A stretch of 64,000 nt of DNA, taken from contig NZ_LPWE01000011.1 of the NCBI RefSeq assembly GCF_001723355.1, forward strand, positions 248,001 to 312,000, in the 5' to 3' direction. This stretch comes from Methyloceanibacter stevinii (GTDB lineage: Bacteria; Pseudomonadota; Alphaproteobacteria; Rhizobiales; Methyloligellaceae). Of this stretch, positions 46,474 through 57,540 are shown piece after piece. Numbering within the stretch: the stretch's first letter is position 1; each line of letters begins with the position of its first letter. The translations under genes were made by a program, and so were the position numbers. Below the pieces are notes generated by a model that searched no databases, had not been told where the DNA came from, and saw only the letters and a program-made list of their open reading frames with translations.

Positions 46474-47627
46474 CCGCCCGACGACACCGCTGCCGGTCGT
46501 TCTCAACGACACGACCCTGCGCGATGGCGAACAGCGCCGGGTGTGGCTTTTAGCCTGGAGGAAAAGCTGGCGATCGCCTCGGCGCTCGCCGATGCCGGCG
46601 TTCCGGAGATCGAGGTCGGCACGCCTGCCATGGGTGCGCAAGAAATCGCCGCTATTCGCGCGGTCGTCGAGGCGGGCTTGCCCGCGACGCCGATCGCCTG
46701 GTGCCGCATGACCTGCGACGCGTCGATGCCGCCCTCGCGTCGACCGTCCCGATGGTCAATCTATCGCTGCCCGTCTCCGACGTTCAGATCGCCGCGAAAC
46801 TTCATGGCGGCCGGCAGCAGGCGCTCGATCGGCTCGTGCAGGTCGTTGGCTATGCGCGCGAGCGCGGCCTCGACGTCGCGGTCGGCGGGGAGGACTCATC
46901 GCGCGCAGATCCGGCTTTTCTGATCGAGGTGGTCAAGGCGGCCGAGCAGGCCGGAGCGCGACGGTTCCGGGTCGCGGATACGTTGAGCGTTCTGGAGCCC
47001 TTTGCCGCCTACAGCCTCGTCGCGGCACTGCGTGCGGAGACCGCGCTGGAACTCGAGATTCATGCCCACGACGATCTTGGGCTTGCGACCGCGAACACGC
47101 TGGCGGCGATCCGTGCCGGCGCCACCCACGCCTCGGTCACGGTCATCGGGCTCGGCGAACGGGCGGGCAACGCGCCGCTGGAAGAGGTGGCGGTCAGCCT
47201 CCACCATCTCTACGGGTGCGATACGGCCGTCGATATGACGGCGCTGGGTTCCATCGCCTTCCTGGTTTCGGCCGCCGCCGCGCGTCCAATCCCGCTCAAC
47301 AAGGCGATCGTCGGCGATCATGTGTTCACCCATGAGTCGGGTATTCACGTCGACGGCCTCCTGAAGGATACGCGGACCTACCAGTCGTTGGACCCGGCCA
47401 CCCTCGGACGGTCCCATTCCATTGTCTTGGGCAAGCATTCCGGCTTCGCGGCGCTCGCCGCCTCCCTGTCCAACCTCAACCTGTCCGCCAACGGACTTGA
47501 GCTGCGTGCGATCCTGGAACGGGTGCGCGAGCAGGCCGCGACCACCAAGAATCCCGTCACCGCCGAGGACCTCACCGAGATCTGGGAAGAGATCCATCGT
47601 GAGGCGGTGCTCGAAGTTGCGATGTGA
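46466..47627 (+). CDS. nifV: NifV, homocitrate synthase; two frameshifts
   Basis: Condenses acetyl-CoA and 2-oxoglutarate to homocitrate, the organic ligand of FeMo-co. It starts [20 protein letters not shown] in one frame, continues [20 protein letters not shown] in the next from about 46538, and [20 protein letters not shown] in the third from about 46700. The rest has the metal-binding [13 protein letters not shown] and [15 protein letters not shown]. Two missing bases (1162+2) give 387 residues, usual for NifV. ATG 46466 overlaps the nifS end. Its stop overlaps the cysE start. Confidence 0.95.
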
Positions 47628-48424
47628 GGCCGGCCGTGACCGATAGCGTGAACATCACCGAGAGCGATGCGGATGTGCCGATTGAGGCAACGTCCACGTC
47701 CGGCGAGGCGGCGGAGCAACTGTCCCTGCTGCGCCTGCTTCGCGAAGACTTGCGCTGCGTGAAGCTGCGCGACCCGGCCGCGCGCGGGGAACTCGAAAGC
47801 CTGCTCACCTATCCGGGTGTCCATGCCGTGATCTGGCACCGCCTCTCCCACCGGCTCTGGCGGCGCGGCTGGCGCTTTCCGGCCCGGTTCCTTTCCTGGC
47901 TCGGACGGTTCCTCACCAATGTGGATATTCATCCGGGCGCGACCATCGGCCGGCGCTTCTTCATCGATCACGGGGCAGGGGTCGTCATTGGCGAAACAGC
48001 CGAGATCGGTGACGACGTGACGCTCTATCACGGCGTGACGCTGGGCGGCACCACCTGGTCGCCGGGGAAACGTCACCCGAGCCTCGAAGACGATGTCGTG
48101 GTCGGCGCGGGTGCGAAAATTCTCGGTCCCATAACCGTCGGTCGCGGGACCCGCGTCGGTGCCAACTCGGTCGTCGTGAACGACGTGCCCGCGGATGTGA
48201 CCGTGGTCGGCATTCCGGCCAAGGTCGTCTACCCGGACGGTGCGGGCAAGAAGGTCGGCCGCATCGATCTCAATCACCACTTCATGCCCGACCCTGTCAG
48301 CGCGGCGCTGTCGCACATCATCGACCGGGTTGATTTCGTCGAGGCGAGGCTTGGGCTTCTGCAACGGCATGTGCGCGAAGACCGGTCTGAAGACTCGCGC
48401 GATCAAAAGGAACACACCTCATGA
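47624..48424 (+). CDS. cysE: CysE, serine O-acetyltransferase
   Basis: Makes O-acetylserine for cysteine synthesis, feeding NifS and SufS. The 266-residue protein has an N-terminal helical part and a left-handed beta-helix with hexapeptide repeats; [21 protein letters not shown] carries catalytic residues, and [16 protein letters not shown] is the CysE signature. A C-terminal helical tail of about 40 residues follows. GTG 47624 overlaps the nifV stop (GTGA) and its own stop overlaps nifW (ATGA). Such a nif-linked cysE copy is known from other diazotrophs. Confidence 0.94.
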   Translation: MRPAVTDSVNITESDADVPIEATSTSGEAAEQLSLLRLLREDLRCVKLRDPAARGELESLLTYPGVHAVIWHRLSHRLWRRGWRFPARFLSWLGRFLTNVDIHPGATIGRRFFIDHGAGVVIGETAEIGDDVTLYHGVTLGGTTWSPGKRHPSLEDDVVVGAGAKILGPITVGRGTRVGANSVVVNDVPADVTVVGIPAKVVYPDGAGKKVGRIDLNHHFMPDPVSAALSHIIDRVDFVEARLGLLQRHVREDRSEDSRDQKEHTS

Positions 48425-48765
48425 CGACCTCCGATGGAAACATTCTCGCCAAACTGAACGATGCGTCAGCGGCGGAAGAGTTCTTCGACATTCTCGGCGT
48501 CGGGTACGACCCCAAGGTCGTGAATGTGGCGCGGCTCCATATCCTCAGAAGGATGGGGGAGTATCTCGCGAGCGAGGAGCTTGACGGCGTATCGGATGCA
48601 GACGTCGAAGCCCGCTGCAAGGCGGTCCTCGAACGCGCCTACGAGGATTTCGTGAAGTCCTCGCCCATCGATGAGCGCGTTTTCAAGGTGCACAAAGAGG
48701 CCATTGCGCCGAAGGCCGAGCCCGAAGCGCCGGCGAATTTCGTCTCTTTAGACTCGCTCAAATAG
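48421..48765 (+). CDS. nifW: NifW, nitrogenase stabilising/protective protein
   Basis: A 114-residue protein with [19 protein letters not shown] and [16 protein letters not shown], the NifW core. It associates with the MoFe protein and is linked to full activity or oxygen protection. ATG 48421 overlaps the cysE stop. Last gene of unit D; no clear terminator follows before the fixA control region. Confidence 0.94.
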   Translation: MTTSDGNILAKLNDASAAEEFFDILGVGYDPKVVNVARLHILRRMGEYLASEELDGVSDADVEARCKAVLERAYEDFVKSSPIDERVFKVHKEAIAPKAEPEAPANFVSLDSLK

Positions 48766-48804
48766 GGCGCGGCATTCGCACTCGCCCGCTTCCCATCGCG
48801 CGAC

Positions 48805-48820
48805 TGTCGCGTTCCCGACA
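48805..48820. promoter_or_regulatory. NifA upstream activator sequence of fixABCX
   Basis: TGTCGCGTTCCCGACA matches TGT-N10-ACA. A second, imperfect copy ending ACG lies at 48851-48866. The -24 element is 108 bases downstream of the perfect site. Confidence 0.75.
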
Positions 48821-48927
48821 AGCCCGTTCGAATGCATGCGCAGCCGGACCTGTCGGGTTTCGAACGGTCCGATCAGGGCTCAGTCTAAATCATTGGAATC
48901 GAACGATTATTTTGAGCGGAGAGACCT

Positions 48928-48943
48928 TGGCACGCCGTTTGCT
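48928..48943 (+). promoter_or_regulatory. Sigma-54 promoter of fixABCX
   Basis: TGGCACGCCGTTTGCT matches the consensus with ten bases between GG and GC. Transcription would begin near 48955, about 34 bases before the fixA ATG. Confidence 0.92.
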
Positions 48944-48988
48944 CATCTATTCTCCAAGGCCGCGTGGCCTCGCTAGGAGAAGATCCCG

Positions 48989-49834
48989 ATGCATATCGTC
49001 GTTTGCATAAAACAGGTTCCGGACTCGGCGCAGATCCGCGTTCACCCCGTGACCAATACGATTATGCGCCAGGGCGTGCCTACGATCATCAATCCCTACG
49101 ACCTGTTCGCCGTTGAAGAAGCGCTGCGTCTCCGCGACACGCACGGCGGCGAGGTCACGGTGCTGACCATGGGGCCGCCATCGGCCGAGGATTCCTTGCG
49201 CCGCGTGCTCTCGTTCGGCGTCGACCGCGCGGTCCTTCTCACGGACCGATTCTTCGCAGGCTCCGATACGCTGGCCACGACCTATGCGCTGGCCACGGCC
49301 ATCAAGAAGATCGGTGAGACGTTCGGTGCGCCCGACATCGTCTTCACCGGCAAGCAGACGATTGACGGCGACACGGCCCAAGTCGGACCGGGCATCGCCA
49401 AGCGCCTCGACCTCCGGCAACTGACCTACATTTCCAAGATCGATTCCGTCGACACGGACGCCAAGGAGATCGTGGTCGAGCGCCGCTCCGAGGCCGGCGT
49501 TCAGGTGCTGAAGAGCCAGTTGCCCGTTCTCGTCGCCATGCTGGAAGGCACGAACGACTTGCGGCGCGGCACGCTGGAAGAAGCCATCGCGGCCGCGCGT
49601 GCGGAGGTCGTGCGCTGGAGCGCGGCGGATGCCGGCATCGAGGACATGCAGAAATGCGGCCTTCGCGGTTCACCGACGATCGTGAAGAAGGTCTTCGCCC
49701 CGAGCGCACGCTCGGAGAAGGCCGCTTTCATCGAGACCGAGGACCAAGTGCCGGCCGAAGCGCTGATCGATGAGATCTTCAAGCGGCAGCCCGCCCTTGA
49801 GGACGATCTCGCCGCGCTCGCGAGCGGTTATTGA
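48989..49834 (+). CDS. fixA: FixA, electron-transfer flavoprotein beta subunit of the bifurcating Fix complex
   Basis: A 281-residue ETF-beta homolog. With FixB, FixC and FixX it forms a membrane-bound flavin-based bifurcating complex that uses NADH to reduce both quinone and ferredoxin/flavodoxin for nitrogenase. Family features: MHIVVCIKQVPDSAQIRVHP, NPYDLFAVEEALRL and FTGKQTIDGDTAQVGPGIA. ATG 48989 follows TAGGAGAAGATCCCG. Frame intact; fixB begins 18 bases later. Confidence 0.97.
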   Translation: MHIVVCIKQVPDSAQIRVHPVTNTIMRQGVPTIINPYDLFAVEEALRLRDTHGGEVTVLTMGPPSAEDSLRRVLSFGVDRAVLLTDRFFAGSDTLATTYALATAIKKIGETFGAPDIVFTGKQTIDGDTAQVGPGIAKRLDLRQLTYISKIDSVDTDAKEIVVERRSEAGVQVLKSQLPVLVAMLEGTNDLRRGTLEEAIAAARAEVVRWSAADAGIEDMQKCGLRGSPTIVKKVFAPSARSEKAAFIETEDQVPAEALIDEIFKRQPALEDDLAALASGY

Positions 49835-49852
49835 GGGGAAGAAGGACGACAA

Positions 49853-50968
49853 ATGGCTGACGCTCCCAAAACACCTCCTGCCAAGCCTCAAGCCGGCGGC
49901 CGCGCGGCTTCGAAGAAAGAATTGCCGGACCACTTCAAGCCCTACAAGCACGTCTGGGTTTTCGTCGAACAAGAGCGCGGCCAGGTGCATCCCGTTTCCT
50001 GGGAACTGCTGGGCGAAGGACGCAAGCTCGCGGACAAGCTGGATGTCGATCTCGCCGCAGTCGTTCTGGGGCCCGAGGGCGCGGAAACGCAGCACGTGGT
50101 GGCCGAGGCGTTCAACTACGGCGCCGATCTCGCCTATCTCGTCGCGGACCCGCTGCTCAGGGACTACCGTAACGAGCCTTACACCAAGGCGATGACCGAT
50201 CTGGTCAACACCTACCAGCCCGAGATCCTGCTGCTCGGCGCGACCACGCTCGGGCGTGATCTGGCGGGCTCGGTTGCGACGACGCTAAAGACCGGACTGA
50301 CCGCCGACAGCACCGAGCTCGACGTGGATGACGACAAGTCGCTTGCGGCGACGCGGCCGACCTTCGGCGGTTCCCTACTGTGCACGATCTATACGCTGAA
50401 CTACCGGCCGCAGATGGCGACAGTACGCCCCCGCGTGATGCCGATGCCGGAGCGCGTCGAGCGGCCCGTCGGAAAAGTCATTACTCACCCGCTGGGGCTC
50501 GTCGAGGGCGACATCGTCACAAAGGTGCTGGATTTTCTTCCGGCCCGCGACTCGGCCACGTCGAACCTCGCCTATGCGGATGTGGTGGTCGCAGGTGGAA
50601 TGGGCCTGGGCTCGCCGGAGAACTTCCAGCTCGTCAAGCAGCTCGCGACGACGCTCGGCGCCGAATACGGCTGCTCCCGTCCCCTCGTGCAGAAGGGTTG
50701 GGTGCCCAGCGATCGGCAGATCGGGCAGACCGGAAAGACCATCCGCCCCAAGCTCTATATCGCTGCCGGCATATCGGGCGCGATTCAGCACCGGGTCGAG
50801 GTTGAAGGGTCAGACCTCATCGTTGCGATCAACACGGACAAGAACGCGCCCATTTTCGACTTCGCCCATGTCGGCCTCGTCGCGGATGCCATCAAGCTAT
50901 TGCCGGCGCTGACCGAGGCGTTCCGCAGGCGGCTGTCGCCCCACAACCGCGACAAGCTGGCGAGTTAG
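49853..50968 (+). CDS. fixB: FixB, electron-transfer flavoprotein alpha subunit
   Basis: A 371-residue ETF-alpha homolog that holds FAD. The C-terminal FAD domain shows [40 protein letters not shown] and [13 protein letters not shown]. The N-terminal tail is longer and Lys/Pro/Ala-rich ([18 protein letters not shown]). Start has GAGGGGAAGAAGG upstream. fixC follows after nine bases. Confidence 0.97.
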   Translation: MADAPKTPPAKPQAGGRAASKKELPDHFKPYKHVWVFVEQERGQVHPVSWELLGEGRKLADKLDVDLAAVVLGPEGAETQHVVAEAFNYGADLAYLVADPLLRDYRNEPYTKAMTDLVNTYQPEILLLGATTLGRDLAGSVATTLKTGLTADSTELDVDDDKSLAATRPTFGGSLLCTIYTLNYRPQMATVRPRVMPMPERVERPVGKVITHPLGLVEGDIVTKVLDFLPARDSATSNLAYADVVVAGGMGLGSPENFQLVKQLATTLGAEYGCSRPLVQKGWVPSDRQIGQTGKTIRPKLYIAAGISGAIQHRVEVEGSDLIVAINTDKNAPIFDFAHVGLVADAIKLLPALTEAFRRRLSPHNRDKLAS

Positions 50969-50977
50969 GAGAGCGAC

Positions 50978-52285
50978 ATGATCGACGAGAGATTCGATGC
51001 AATCGTTGTCGGAGCCGGCATGGCGGGAAACGCTGCGGCGTACACCTTGGCCGAGCGCGGACTCAAAGTTCTGCAGCTCGAGCGCGGTGAGTACGCCGGT
51101 GCGAAGAACGTCCAAGGCGCCATTCTCTACGCGGACATGCTGGAGAAGATCATCCCGAACTTCCGCGAGGATGCACCGCTCGAGCGGCACCTTGTCGAGC
51201 AGCGCTTTTGGATGATGGACGACCGCTCCCACACGGGCATGCAGTACCGGTCCGACGACTTCAACGAGGAGAAGCCGAACCGCTACACCATCATCCGCAC
51301 CCAGTTCGACAAATGGTTCTCTCAGAAGGTGCGCGACGCCGGTGCGCTGGTGATCTGCGAGACGACCGTCACAGGGCTCGTGCAGAACGGTGAGGGCCGG
51401 GTCATCGGCGTAAAGACGGACCGCGCCGATGGCGAGGTGCACGCTGATGTCGTGGTGCTGGCGGAAGGCGTCAGCGGTCTGCTCGGCTCGCGCGCAGGGC
51501 TCCGCGACCGGCCGGAGGCCGACAAGGTGGCGCTTGCCGTGAAGGAGATGCACTTCCTGCCGAGCGAGACGATCGAGGCGCGCTTCAACCTCAAGGGCGA
51601 CGAAGGCGTCGTCATCGAAGCCGCCGGTACGATCTCGCAAGGCATGACCGGCATGGGCTTCATCTACACGAACAAGGAATGCATCTCTCTCGGGATCGGT
51701 TGCCTCGTTTCGGACTTCCAGAGCACGGGCGAGACGCCCTACGACCTGATCGAGCGCTTCAAGAAACATCCGTCCGTCGCGCCGCTCATCGAGGGCTCCG
51801 AGGTAAAGGAATACTCCGCTCACCTCATTCCCGAAGGGGGCTACAAGGCCATTCCCCAACTCTATGGCGACGGCTGGGTCATGGTCGGTGATGCCGCGCA
51901 GCTCAACAACGCGATCCATCGCGAAGGCTCGAACCTCGCCATGACCTCTGGCCGCTTGGCGGCAGAGGCGATCTTCCAGGTCAAGTCGCGCCGCGATCCC
52001 ATGACGGCCGAAAACCTGTCGCTCTACAAGAAGATGATCGACGACTCGTTCGTGATGAAGGATCTGAAGAAGTACAAGGACATGCCGGCCCTGCTGCATA
52101 CGCAGTCCAAGAACTTCTTCCTCACCTATCCGCAGCTTGTTTCGAAAGCGATGCAGGACTTCCTGCGTGTCGACGGCACGCCGAAGGCTCAGAAGGAAAA
52201 AGCAACCCTGAAGTCTTTTGTATCCGCCCGTTCATGGTGGGGACTGGCCGGCGATGCCGTCCGCCTTGCCCGCGCGTGGCGCTGA
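50978..52285 (+). CDS. fixC: FixC, ETF-quinone oxidoreductase-like flavoprotein
   Basis: A 435-residue FAD protein that passes electrons from FixAB to quinone at the membrane. N-terminal Rossmann motif [20 protein letters not shown], then [17 protein letters not shown], and the FAD-binding [20 protein letters not shown] near residue 300. Starts after TAGGAGAGCGAC. fixX follows within 50 bases. Confidence 0.97.
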   Translation: MIDERFDAIVVGAGMAGNAAAYTLAERGLKVLQLERGEYAGAKNVQGAILYADMLEKIIPNFREDAPLERHLVEQRFWMMDDRSHTGMQYRSDDFNEEKPNRYTIIRTQFDKWFSQKVRDAGALVICETTVTGLVQNGEGRVIGVKTDRADGEVHADVVVLAEGVSGLLGSRAGLRDRPEADKVALAVKEMHFLPSETIEARFNLKGDEGVVIEAAGTISQGMTGMGFIYTNKECISLGIGCLVSDFQSTGETPYDLIERFKKHPSVAPLIEGSEVKEYSAHLIPEGGYKAIPQLYGDGWVMVGDAAQLNNAIHREGSNLAMTSGRLAAEAIFQVKSRRDPMTAENLSLYKKMIDDSFVMKDLKKYKDMPALLHTQSKNFFLTYPQLVSKAMQDFLRVDGTPKAQKEKATLKSFVSARSWWGLAGDAVRLARAWR

Positions 52286-52334
52286 GTTGATTTGATGATG
52301 TGTGTGGCCAAAACCCAAACCGGAGGTGCCGGAA

Positions 52335-52628
52335 ATGACTGATCTCTCCGTTCGAGTGGAAGACAAGCTCTACCAGAACCGCTACCAGGTCGACGCGGGC
52401 AAGGTGCATATCAAGGTGCGCGAACACGATACGCCCACCGCGCCGCTCCGCGCGCTGCTCACCGCCTGTCCGGCCCGCTGCTACGAGCTGAATGACAAGG
52501 GGCAGGTGGAGCTCACGGCCGATGGCTGCATCGAGTGCGGAACGTGCCGGATCATCGGCGAGGCGTCGGGTGACATAGAGTGGAACTATCCGCGCGGGGG
52601 CTACGGCATCTCGTTCAAGTTCGGCTAG
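52335..52628 (+). CDS. fixX: FixX, ferredoxin-like subunit of the Fix complex
   Basis: A 97-residue Fe-S protein with [10 protein letters not shown] and [11 protein letters not shown], the four-Cys pattern of FixX/ETF-QO ferredoxin domains, and the C-terminal [17 protein letters not shown] 52335 is preceded by CGGAGGTGCC; an in-frame ATG at 52302 falls before this ribosome site. It completes fixABCX. Confidence 0.96.
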   Translation: MTDLSVRVEDKLYQNRYQVDAGKVHIKVREHDTPTAPLRALLTACPARCYELNDKGQVELTADGCIECGTCRIIGEASGDIEWNYPRGGYGISFKFG

Positions 52629-52651
52629 GCTCGAAAAAGACGGGGGCCGCA

Positions 52652-52789
52652 ATGTCGCGACACACACGGCTCGTGCCACCGCACACGAGCTACTCGGACA
52701 GCCGCTTGATCGCCAAACTCTCCGGGGTGGAGGCACCGCAAGCGGAGTTTGACCGGCCGTCGCGCCTCGCCGGCGCGGCCGGAGCATGA
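52652..52789 (+). CDS. Possible 45-residue protein between fixX and bfd
   Basis: ATG 52652 starts a short reading frame (MSRHTRLVPPHTSYSDSRLI...) whose stop overlaps the ATG of the BFD gene (ATGA). GGGGGCC precedes the start. It has no recognisable motif. Packing and coupling favour a small gene, but it could also be untranslated spacer; a fusion with the BFD frame through a lost base is less likely because BFD proteins normally start at MVCSC. Confidence 0.35.
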   Translation: MSRHTRLVPPHTSYSDSRLIAKLSGVEAPQAEFDRPSRLAGAAGA

Positions 52790-53037
52790 TGGTCTGTTCG
52801 TGCCAGCAGATCTGCGAGAGCGACATCCATGACGCCGTCGCTTCGCTGCGAACGCTGGACCCTGCGGTGGTACTGACGGCGGGGCTGATCTGCCGGACGC
52901 TCGGCAAACGCACGGACTGCGGCAGCTGCCTTCCGCAAATGATCAAGATCATACTTGGCCTCGACGATGACGAGGAGAGCACCGATTCATTGATGTCGTG
53001 TAGGGCATCTTGCGGCGATGCGTGCAAATTGGACTAA
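52786..53037 (+). CDS. BFD-type [2Fe-2S] ferredoxin
   Basis: An 83-residue protein with MMVCSCQQICESDIHDAV and CGSCLPQMIKIIL, giving the C-X-C ... C-X2-C cluster pattern of bacterioferritin-associated ferredoxins. Three further cysteines lie in the tail (SCRASCGDACKLD), which is unusual. BFD normally reduces bacterioferritin to release iron; next to fixABCX it could release iron for nitrogenase or serve another electron-transfer role. No bacterioferritin gene is in the window. Confidence 0.8.
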   Translation: MMVCSCQQICESDIHDAVASLRTLDPAVVLTAGLICRTLGKRTDCGSCLPQMIKIILGLDDDEESTDSLMSCRASCGDACKLD

Positions 53038-53175
53038 CCGGGCGCACGCACGGAACCAATCAATAGGCCAATACCGCAACGTACGCGCGGAAGGCTGCGG
53101 CGCTGACGGCTCTTGCCACGTCTGGTGACGCCTGCCACTTCTGCTGCCGGCGGCTTTCCTATGCGACGGAGTATA

Positions 53176-53936
53176 ATGACAAACACACTGCTGAGATTCT
53201 GTTTTGGTCTCGTCGTGACGACGCTGGCGTGCCTGCCGGTAACGTCGGTCCGCGCCGCGGAGGCAACCATTGCCGTCGCCGCCAATTTCACATCGGCCGC
53301 GAAGCAACTCGGATTGGCCTTCGAGGAGTCGACGGGCCATCACGTCGAATTTAGCTTCGGCTCGACCGGGCAACTCTTCACCCAGATCGCGCACGGCGCC
53401 CCGTTCGATGCCTTCTTGGCGGCGGATGAAGCGCGGCCCGAGCGGGCCGAAACAGAGGGACTGGGCGTTGCGGGAACGCGGTTCACTTATGCAATCGGTG
53501 TTCTCGTACTGTGGAGCGCGGATCCCGATCGGATCGACGGCACCCCGGCGGTCCTGTCCGACCCGACACTGCGCCATGTCGCCATCGCCAATCCGGCGAC
53601 TGCGCCCTATGGCGCGGCCGCGGTCGACACGATGAAGGCGCTCGGCGTTCTCGAGGAGCTTGAACCGCGCCTCGTTGAGGGAAAGAATGTCAGTCAGACC
53701 TATCAGTTCGTGGCTACGGGCAATGCACCGGTGGGCTTTGTCGCGGCCTCGCAGGTCAAGGATAACGACACGGGTTCGAGTTGGACCGTGCCCGACGACA
53801 TGTACCGCCCCTTGCGGCAAGACGCGGTTCTCTTGGCGCACGGCCGTGAGAATGAGGCCGCCAAGCCTTTCTGGAGTTCCTGAAAGGCCCCGAAGCCGTC
53901 AAAGTGATTGAGGGGTTCGGTTACAAGATGCCGTGA
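53176..53936 (+). CDS. modA: ModA, periplasmic molybdate-binding protein; one frameshift
   Basis: Captures molybdate (or tungstate) for the ModBC transporter. A signal peptide (LLRFCFGLVVTTLACLPVTS) is followed by EATIAVAANFTSAAKQLGLAF and FSFGSTGQLFTQIAHGAPFD, the ModA core. The frame changes at about 53866; the next frame reads FLEFLKGPEAVKVIEGFGYK and stops at 53936. One missing base (761+1) gives 253 residues, normal for ModA. ATG 53176 has GGAG just upstream; ATG 53161 is in frame. It starts the modABC operon; no ModE-type operator was recognised before it. Confidence 0.93.
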
Positions 53937-53960
53937 GAGGAATAGCGGGGGAGAAGAGGC

Positions 53961-54629
53961 ATGTTCGATGCAGCGCTGATCGAGACAATCCTGCTCACGT
54001 TGCAGCTCGCGGTGGTCACCACGTTCGTTCTTCTCATCATCGGCATCCCGCTCGCGTGGTGGCTGGCGCGCAGCAAGGCGCGGGGCAAGGAGATCGTCGC
54101 GGTTCTGGTCGCGCTTCCCATCGTACTGCCGCCGACCGTCCTCGGTTTCTACCTGCTCATCGCTATGGGGCCCAATAGCCCGCTCACGGCTCTGATCGGC
54201 CGATCGCTTCCCTTTACATTCGAGGGGCTCGTCGTGGGCTCCGTACTTTACTCCATGCCCTTCGTCGTGAATCCGATCCGTACCGCGTTCGAGGCGATGG
54301 GCGAGCGCCATTGGGAAGCCGCCGCGACCTTACGCGCGCGGCCCCTGGACGCCTTCTTCAATGTTGCCTTGCCGCTGGCGCTGCCGGGTATTCTGACCGG
54401 CGCTATCTTGGGATTTGCGCACACGATGGGCGAGTTCGGCGTCGTGCTGATGATCGGCGGGAGTATCCCCGGCGAGACCAGAGTCCTCTCCATCGCCATC
54501 TTCGACTTTGTGGAAACGCTGGAGTGGGGCAAAGCCCACGTGCTGGCCGGTGCGATGCTGCTGCTGTCCTTCGCGGTGATCCTCGCGATGCGAATGGTCG
54601 AAACGCGTTTCAAGAGCGAGCGCCCGTGA
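53961..54629 (+). CDS. modB: ModB, molybdate ABC transporter permease
   Basis: A 222-residue inner-membrane permease with five to six hydrophobic helices. The EAA loop reads [25 protein letters not shown] and [15 protein letters not shown] is typical of ModB. ATG 53961 follows GGGGGAGAAGAGGC. The stop overlaps the modC GTG (GTGA). Confidence 0.95.
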   Translation: MFDAALIETILLTLQLAVVTTFVLLIIGIPLAWWLARSKARGKEIVAVLVALPIVLPPTVLGFYLLIAMGPNSPLTALIGRSLPFTFEGLVVGSVLYSMPFVVNPIRTAFEAMGERHWEAAATLRARPLDAFFNVALPLALPGILTGAILGFAHTMGEFGVVLMIGGSIPGETRVLSIAIFDFVETLEWGKAHVLAGAMLLLSFAVILAMRMVETRFKSERP

Positions 54630-55714
54630 TCGAGGCCCAGTTTTCAGGTCAGCAAGGCAGCTTCAAGCTAGATGTAGAGTTCGCCGCGCCGAGCCAGGGG
54701 GTCACGGCTTTGTTCGGCCCGTCCGGTTGCGGCAAGACCACGGTGTTGCGCTGCGTGGCCGGTCTTGTCCGCTTGGCGCAAGGCAAGCTCGTGGTCGACG
54801 GCGAGGTATGGCAGGAGGGACGGCGCTTCGTGCCGGTGCACCGCCGTGCGATCGGTTACGTGTTTCAGGAAGCGAGCCTATTTCCGCATCTGTCTGTGCG
54901 CGACAATCTCGAGTTTGGACAGAAGCGCGCCAAGCGGGCCAAGGGCGGCAAACAGACGATCAACTTCGACGACGTGGTCGAACTTCTCGCTATCGCGCCG
55001 TTGTTCGATCGGCCCACGTCGCGTCTGTCGGGCGGCGAGCGTCAGCGTGTCGCCATCGGTCGCGCGCTTCTCTCACAGCCCCGCCTGCTGTTGATGGACG
55101 AACCGCTGTCGGCGCTCGACCGTATGGGGCGCGAGGAGATCCTGCCTTATCTCGAGCAACTGCACCGAGCCCTATCGATCCCGGTGCTCTATGTGAGTCA
55201 CGATATCGGCGAGATTGAACGACTGGCGGACACTTTGATTCTCATGCGGCATGGCGGAGTGCGTGCCGCGGGTCCCATCGCGGAACTGCTGTCCGATCCA
55301 AGCTTGCCCCTAGTCCGCATGCCGGAACCGGCGTCTGTTCTCGATGGCACCGTCATGGAGTACGACCCGGGCTACGGTCTCGCAACCGTCGACGTGCCCG
55401 GCGGCACGCTTCTCATTGCCGGCGATATCGGGCCCACGGGATCGACCCGGCGATTGCGGATCGAGGCAAGTGACGTGAGCCTCAGCCGTGAGGTGTTGAA
55501 GGACACTACGATCTTGAATGCGCTGCCGGTCCGCATCGATATGGTCCAGCCCATCGGCGACACGCAGATGACCGTCCGGCTCAAGCTCGGGGAGGACGGG
55601 AACGGGGCGCCGCTCCTCAGCCGCGTCTCACGTCTGTCGTGGGATCGGCTCGGATTCAAGCCAGGTGACACGGTCGTGGCGCAGATCAAGGCCGTCGCAC
55701 TCGCGCGGACCTAG
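54626..55714 (+). CDS. modC: ModC, molybdate ABC transporter ATPase
   Basis: A 362-residue ATPase with Walker [10 protein letters not shown], signature [17 protein letters not shown], Walker [13 protein letters not shown] and the switch His in YVSHDIGE. The C-terminal 75 residues form a molybdate-binding (MopI-like) regulatory domain ([20 protein letters not shown]). GTG 54626 overlaps the modB stop. It supplies Mo for FeMo-co; the operon converges on the DHA2 transporter gene. Confidence 0.95.
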   Translation: MIEAQFSGQQGSFKLDVEFAAPSQGVTALFGPSGCGKTTVLRCVAGLVRLAQGKLVVDGEVWQEGRRFVPVHRRAIGYVFQEASLFPHLSVRDNLEFGQKRAKRAKGGKQTINFDDVVELLAIAPLFDRPTSRLSGGERQRVAIGRALLSQPRLLLMDEPLSALDRMGREEILPYLEQLHRALSIPVLYVSHDIGEIERLADTLILMRHGGVRAAGPIAELLSDPSLPLVRMPEPASVLDGTVMEYDPGYGLATVDVPGGTLLIAGDIGPTGSTRRLRIEASDVSLSREVLKDTTILNALPVRIDMVQPIGDTQMTVRLKLGEDGNGAPLLSRVSRLSWDRLGFKPGDTVVAQIKAVALART

Positions 55715-55738
55715 CGCCGCAGACGCCGTGCGCGGGGG

Positions 55739-57298
55739 CTAGGACGGTGTCTTCCGAGAGCGGATAAGGACAGCGCAGAGAACCACGCCGATCAGCGCGG
55801 CTGCGGTCATGAGGATCATGACGCCGGAGAAGCCGGCATCGAACGCTCGCAACAGAGCCGATTGAACCTTCGACGCGTCCCCGGCCGGGAGTTGCGCCAG
55901 GGCCTTGGTGACTTGGCTCTCGGAGCCGTGGACCAACGTGACTTTCAACGCATGCGCATCGGGAAGCGCGCTGCCGATGCCATCGATAAACGGATCGATG
56001 ATGCGGCGCTTGGTTTGGAGCGCGACGACCGCGCCAAGCGCCGTTCCGACCGCGAGCCCTGAATAAAGACATGTGTTGACGACACCGGAGCCTTGTCCCG
56101 CATTGGTGTCGGGCAGGGCGTCCAAACCGATCCGGGGCAGGAGCGTCATCGTCAGCCCCACGCCGACACCGATGAAGGTCAGCCTCCACCAGATGTCTTC
56201 AAACGGCGTCTGGTGATCGACGCCGTGCATCAGCCAGAAGCCGATCGCGAGGGCGACCATGCTGACGGTCGCCCAAATGCTATAGCGCTTCGGTGAAATA
56301 GTGTGTGGCGCCACGAGGGAGACCACGAACATCACGGCCGTGAATGGCAGGAGCGCGAGTCCCGCCTGCAGGGCGCTGAAGCCCAGACCCTCCGGCGCCT
56401 GAATGTAATAGTTGACGAAGAAGAGAATTCCGATCTGCGTGAACCCGCTCAAGAACATGCCGGCCGCCGCCGCCGAATAGTTCCGATAGCGGAAAAAGTC
56501 GAAACGGACGAGCGGATCCGCCGAATAGAGTTCCCGGGCCGCGAACCCCGCGCCGGCCATCAATGTGAGCACAAACAGACCGAGCGCCTGCAGCGAGGTC
56601 CAGCCGTATAGGGGGCCGCAGGTCAGGGCATAGAGGAATGCCGCAAGCGTCACGAACAGTAGCGCGATGCCGGCAAAGTCGGTTCGCTTGCCGCCCTCGA
56701 GCACGGCCGGCGTCAGTCCGGCGCGCATGACCCACAGGCACAGCAGGGCGGCCGTTCCGAGAATCGCCAGATCGAGCACGAAGATCGCCCGCCAGCTGAT
56801 GCCATCGGTCAGCGCCCCGCCGATCAGCGGCCCGAGAGCGAAACCCAAGGCTACGGCGGCGGCCCACACGCCGTGGGCGGATGCGCGCTGGTCGGCGGGG
56901 GTCGATCGGCTGATCAGAGCAACGGAAGCGGCCATGACGGCGGCAATGCCAAGTCCTTGGGAGGCGCGTCCCACAAGCAGCAGGATTGCCCCGTCCGCGC
57001 AGGCGATGGTGATCGAGCCGAGTGCAAAAAAGGCAATGCCGCATAGGAAGATACGAGCCATGCCGAACGTGTCGCCAAGATGGCCCATGGCTGCCAGCGT
57101 CGCCGCACCGAACAGCATGTAGATGTTGATCACCCATTGCAGCGTGTCGAGATCGAGATCGAGTTCCGACTTCATCGCCGGAAGGGCGGTCATGACGGCC
57201 GTCGTGTTGTAGGCGACAGCGAATGCGCCCACGCAAGCCGCCACGACAACCAGCCAGAAACTATGCTTCCGGCCGGCCGGATCGGTCGCCGATGTCAT
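55739..57298 (-). CDS. DHA2-family (14-helix) MFS efflux transporter
   Basis: About 519 residues with fourteen hydrophobic helices, the number typical of drug:H+ antiporter-2 proteins. MGHLGDTFGMARIFL is the loop 2-3 signature, and WAAAVALGFALGPLIGGALT is motif C of exporters. ATG 57298 follows CAGGGGGACTTC; a TTG/ATG further upstream at 57340 would add 14 unconserved residues. Substrate unknown. No regulator gene adjoins it; it seems unrelated to nitrogen fixation. Confidence 0.85.
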   Translation of the reverse strand: MTSATDPAGRKHSFWLVVVAACVGAFAVAYNTTAVMTALPAMKSELDLDLDTLQWVINIYMLFGAATLAAMGHLGDTFGMARIFLCGIAFFALGSITIACADGAILLLVGRASQGLGIAAVMAASVALISRSTPADQRASAHGVWAAAVALGFALGPLIGGALTDGISWRAIFVLDLAILGTAALLCLWVMRAGLTPAVLEGGKRTDFAGIALLFVTLAAFLYALTCGPLYGWTSLQALGLFVLTLMAGAGFAARELYSADPLVRFDFFRYRNYSAAAAGMFLSGFTQIGILFFVNYYIQAPEGLGFSALQAGLALLPFTAVMFVVSLVAPHTISPKRYSIWATVSMVALAIGFWLMHGVDHQTPFEDIWWRLTFIGVGVGLTMTLLPRIGLDALPDTNAGQGSGVVNTCLYSGLAVGTALGAVVALQTKRRIIDPFIDGIGSALPDAHALKVTLVHGSESQVTKALAQLPAGDASKVQSALLRAFDAGFSGVMILMTAAALIGVVLCAVLIRSRKTPS

Positions 57299-57443
57299 GA
57301 AGTCCCCCTGATGCTCGCTTGCCCCGACCCCGTCTAGCACAGAGTGATGATTATTGCGCGCGGCCCCTCGCTTGCCGGAATCATGCGAGCTATGGCAAAT
57401 CGCCTATGAGGCTCCGTGAGCGGCACCATTGAGGCGCAATATC

Positions 57444-57457
57444 TTGACTGGCATCAA
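57444..57457. promoter_or_regulatory. Probable FixK/FNR box
   Basis: TTGACTGGCATCAA differs from TTGAT-N4-ATCAA at one base. It lies 84 bases before the ATG of the small secreted protein at 57541, which fits a FixK-dependent start near 57492. The nearby fixLJ and fixK genes make this credible. Confidence 0.6.
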
Positions 57458-57540
57458 CGCCAGGAAGAGAGAAGAGCGTAGGTGTGACCGACGCCGCCCC
57501 GGGGGAGCAGCACGAAGACAACCGGGAGGACAATTCCGTT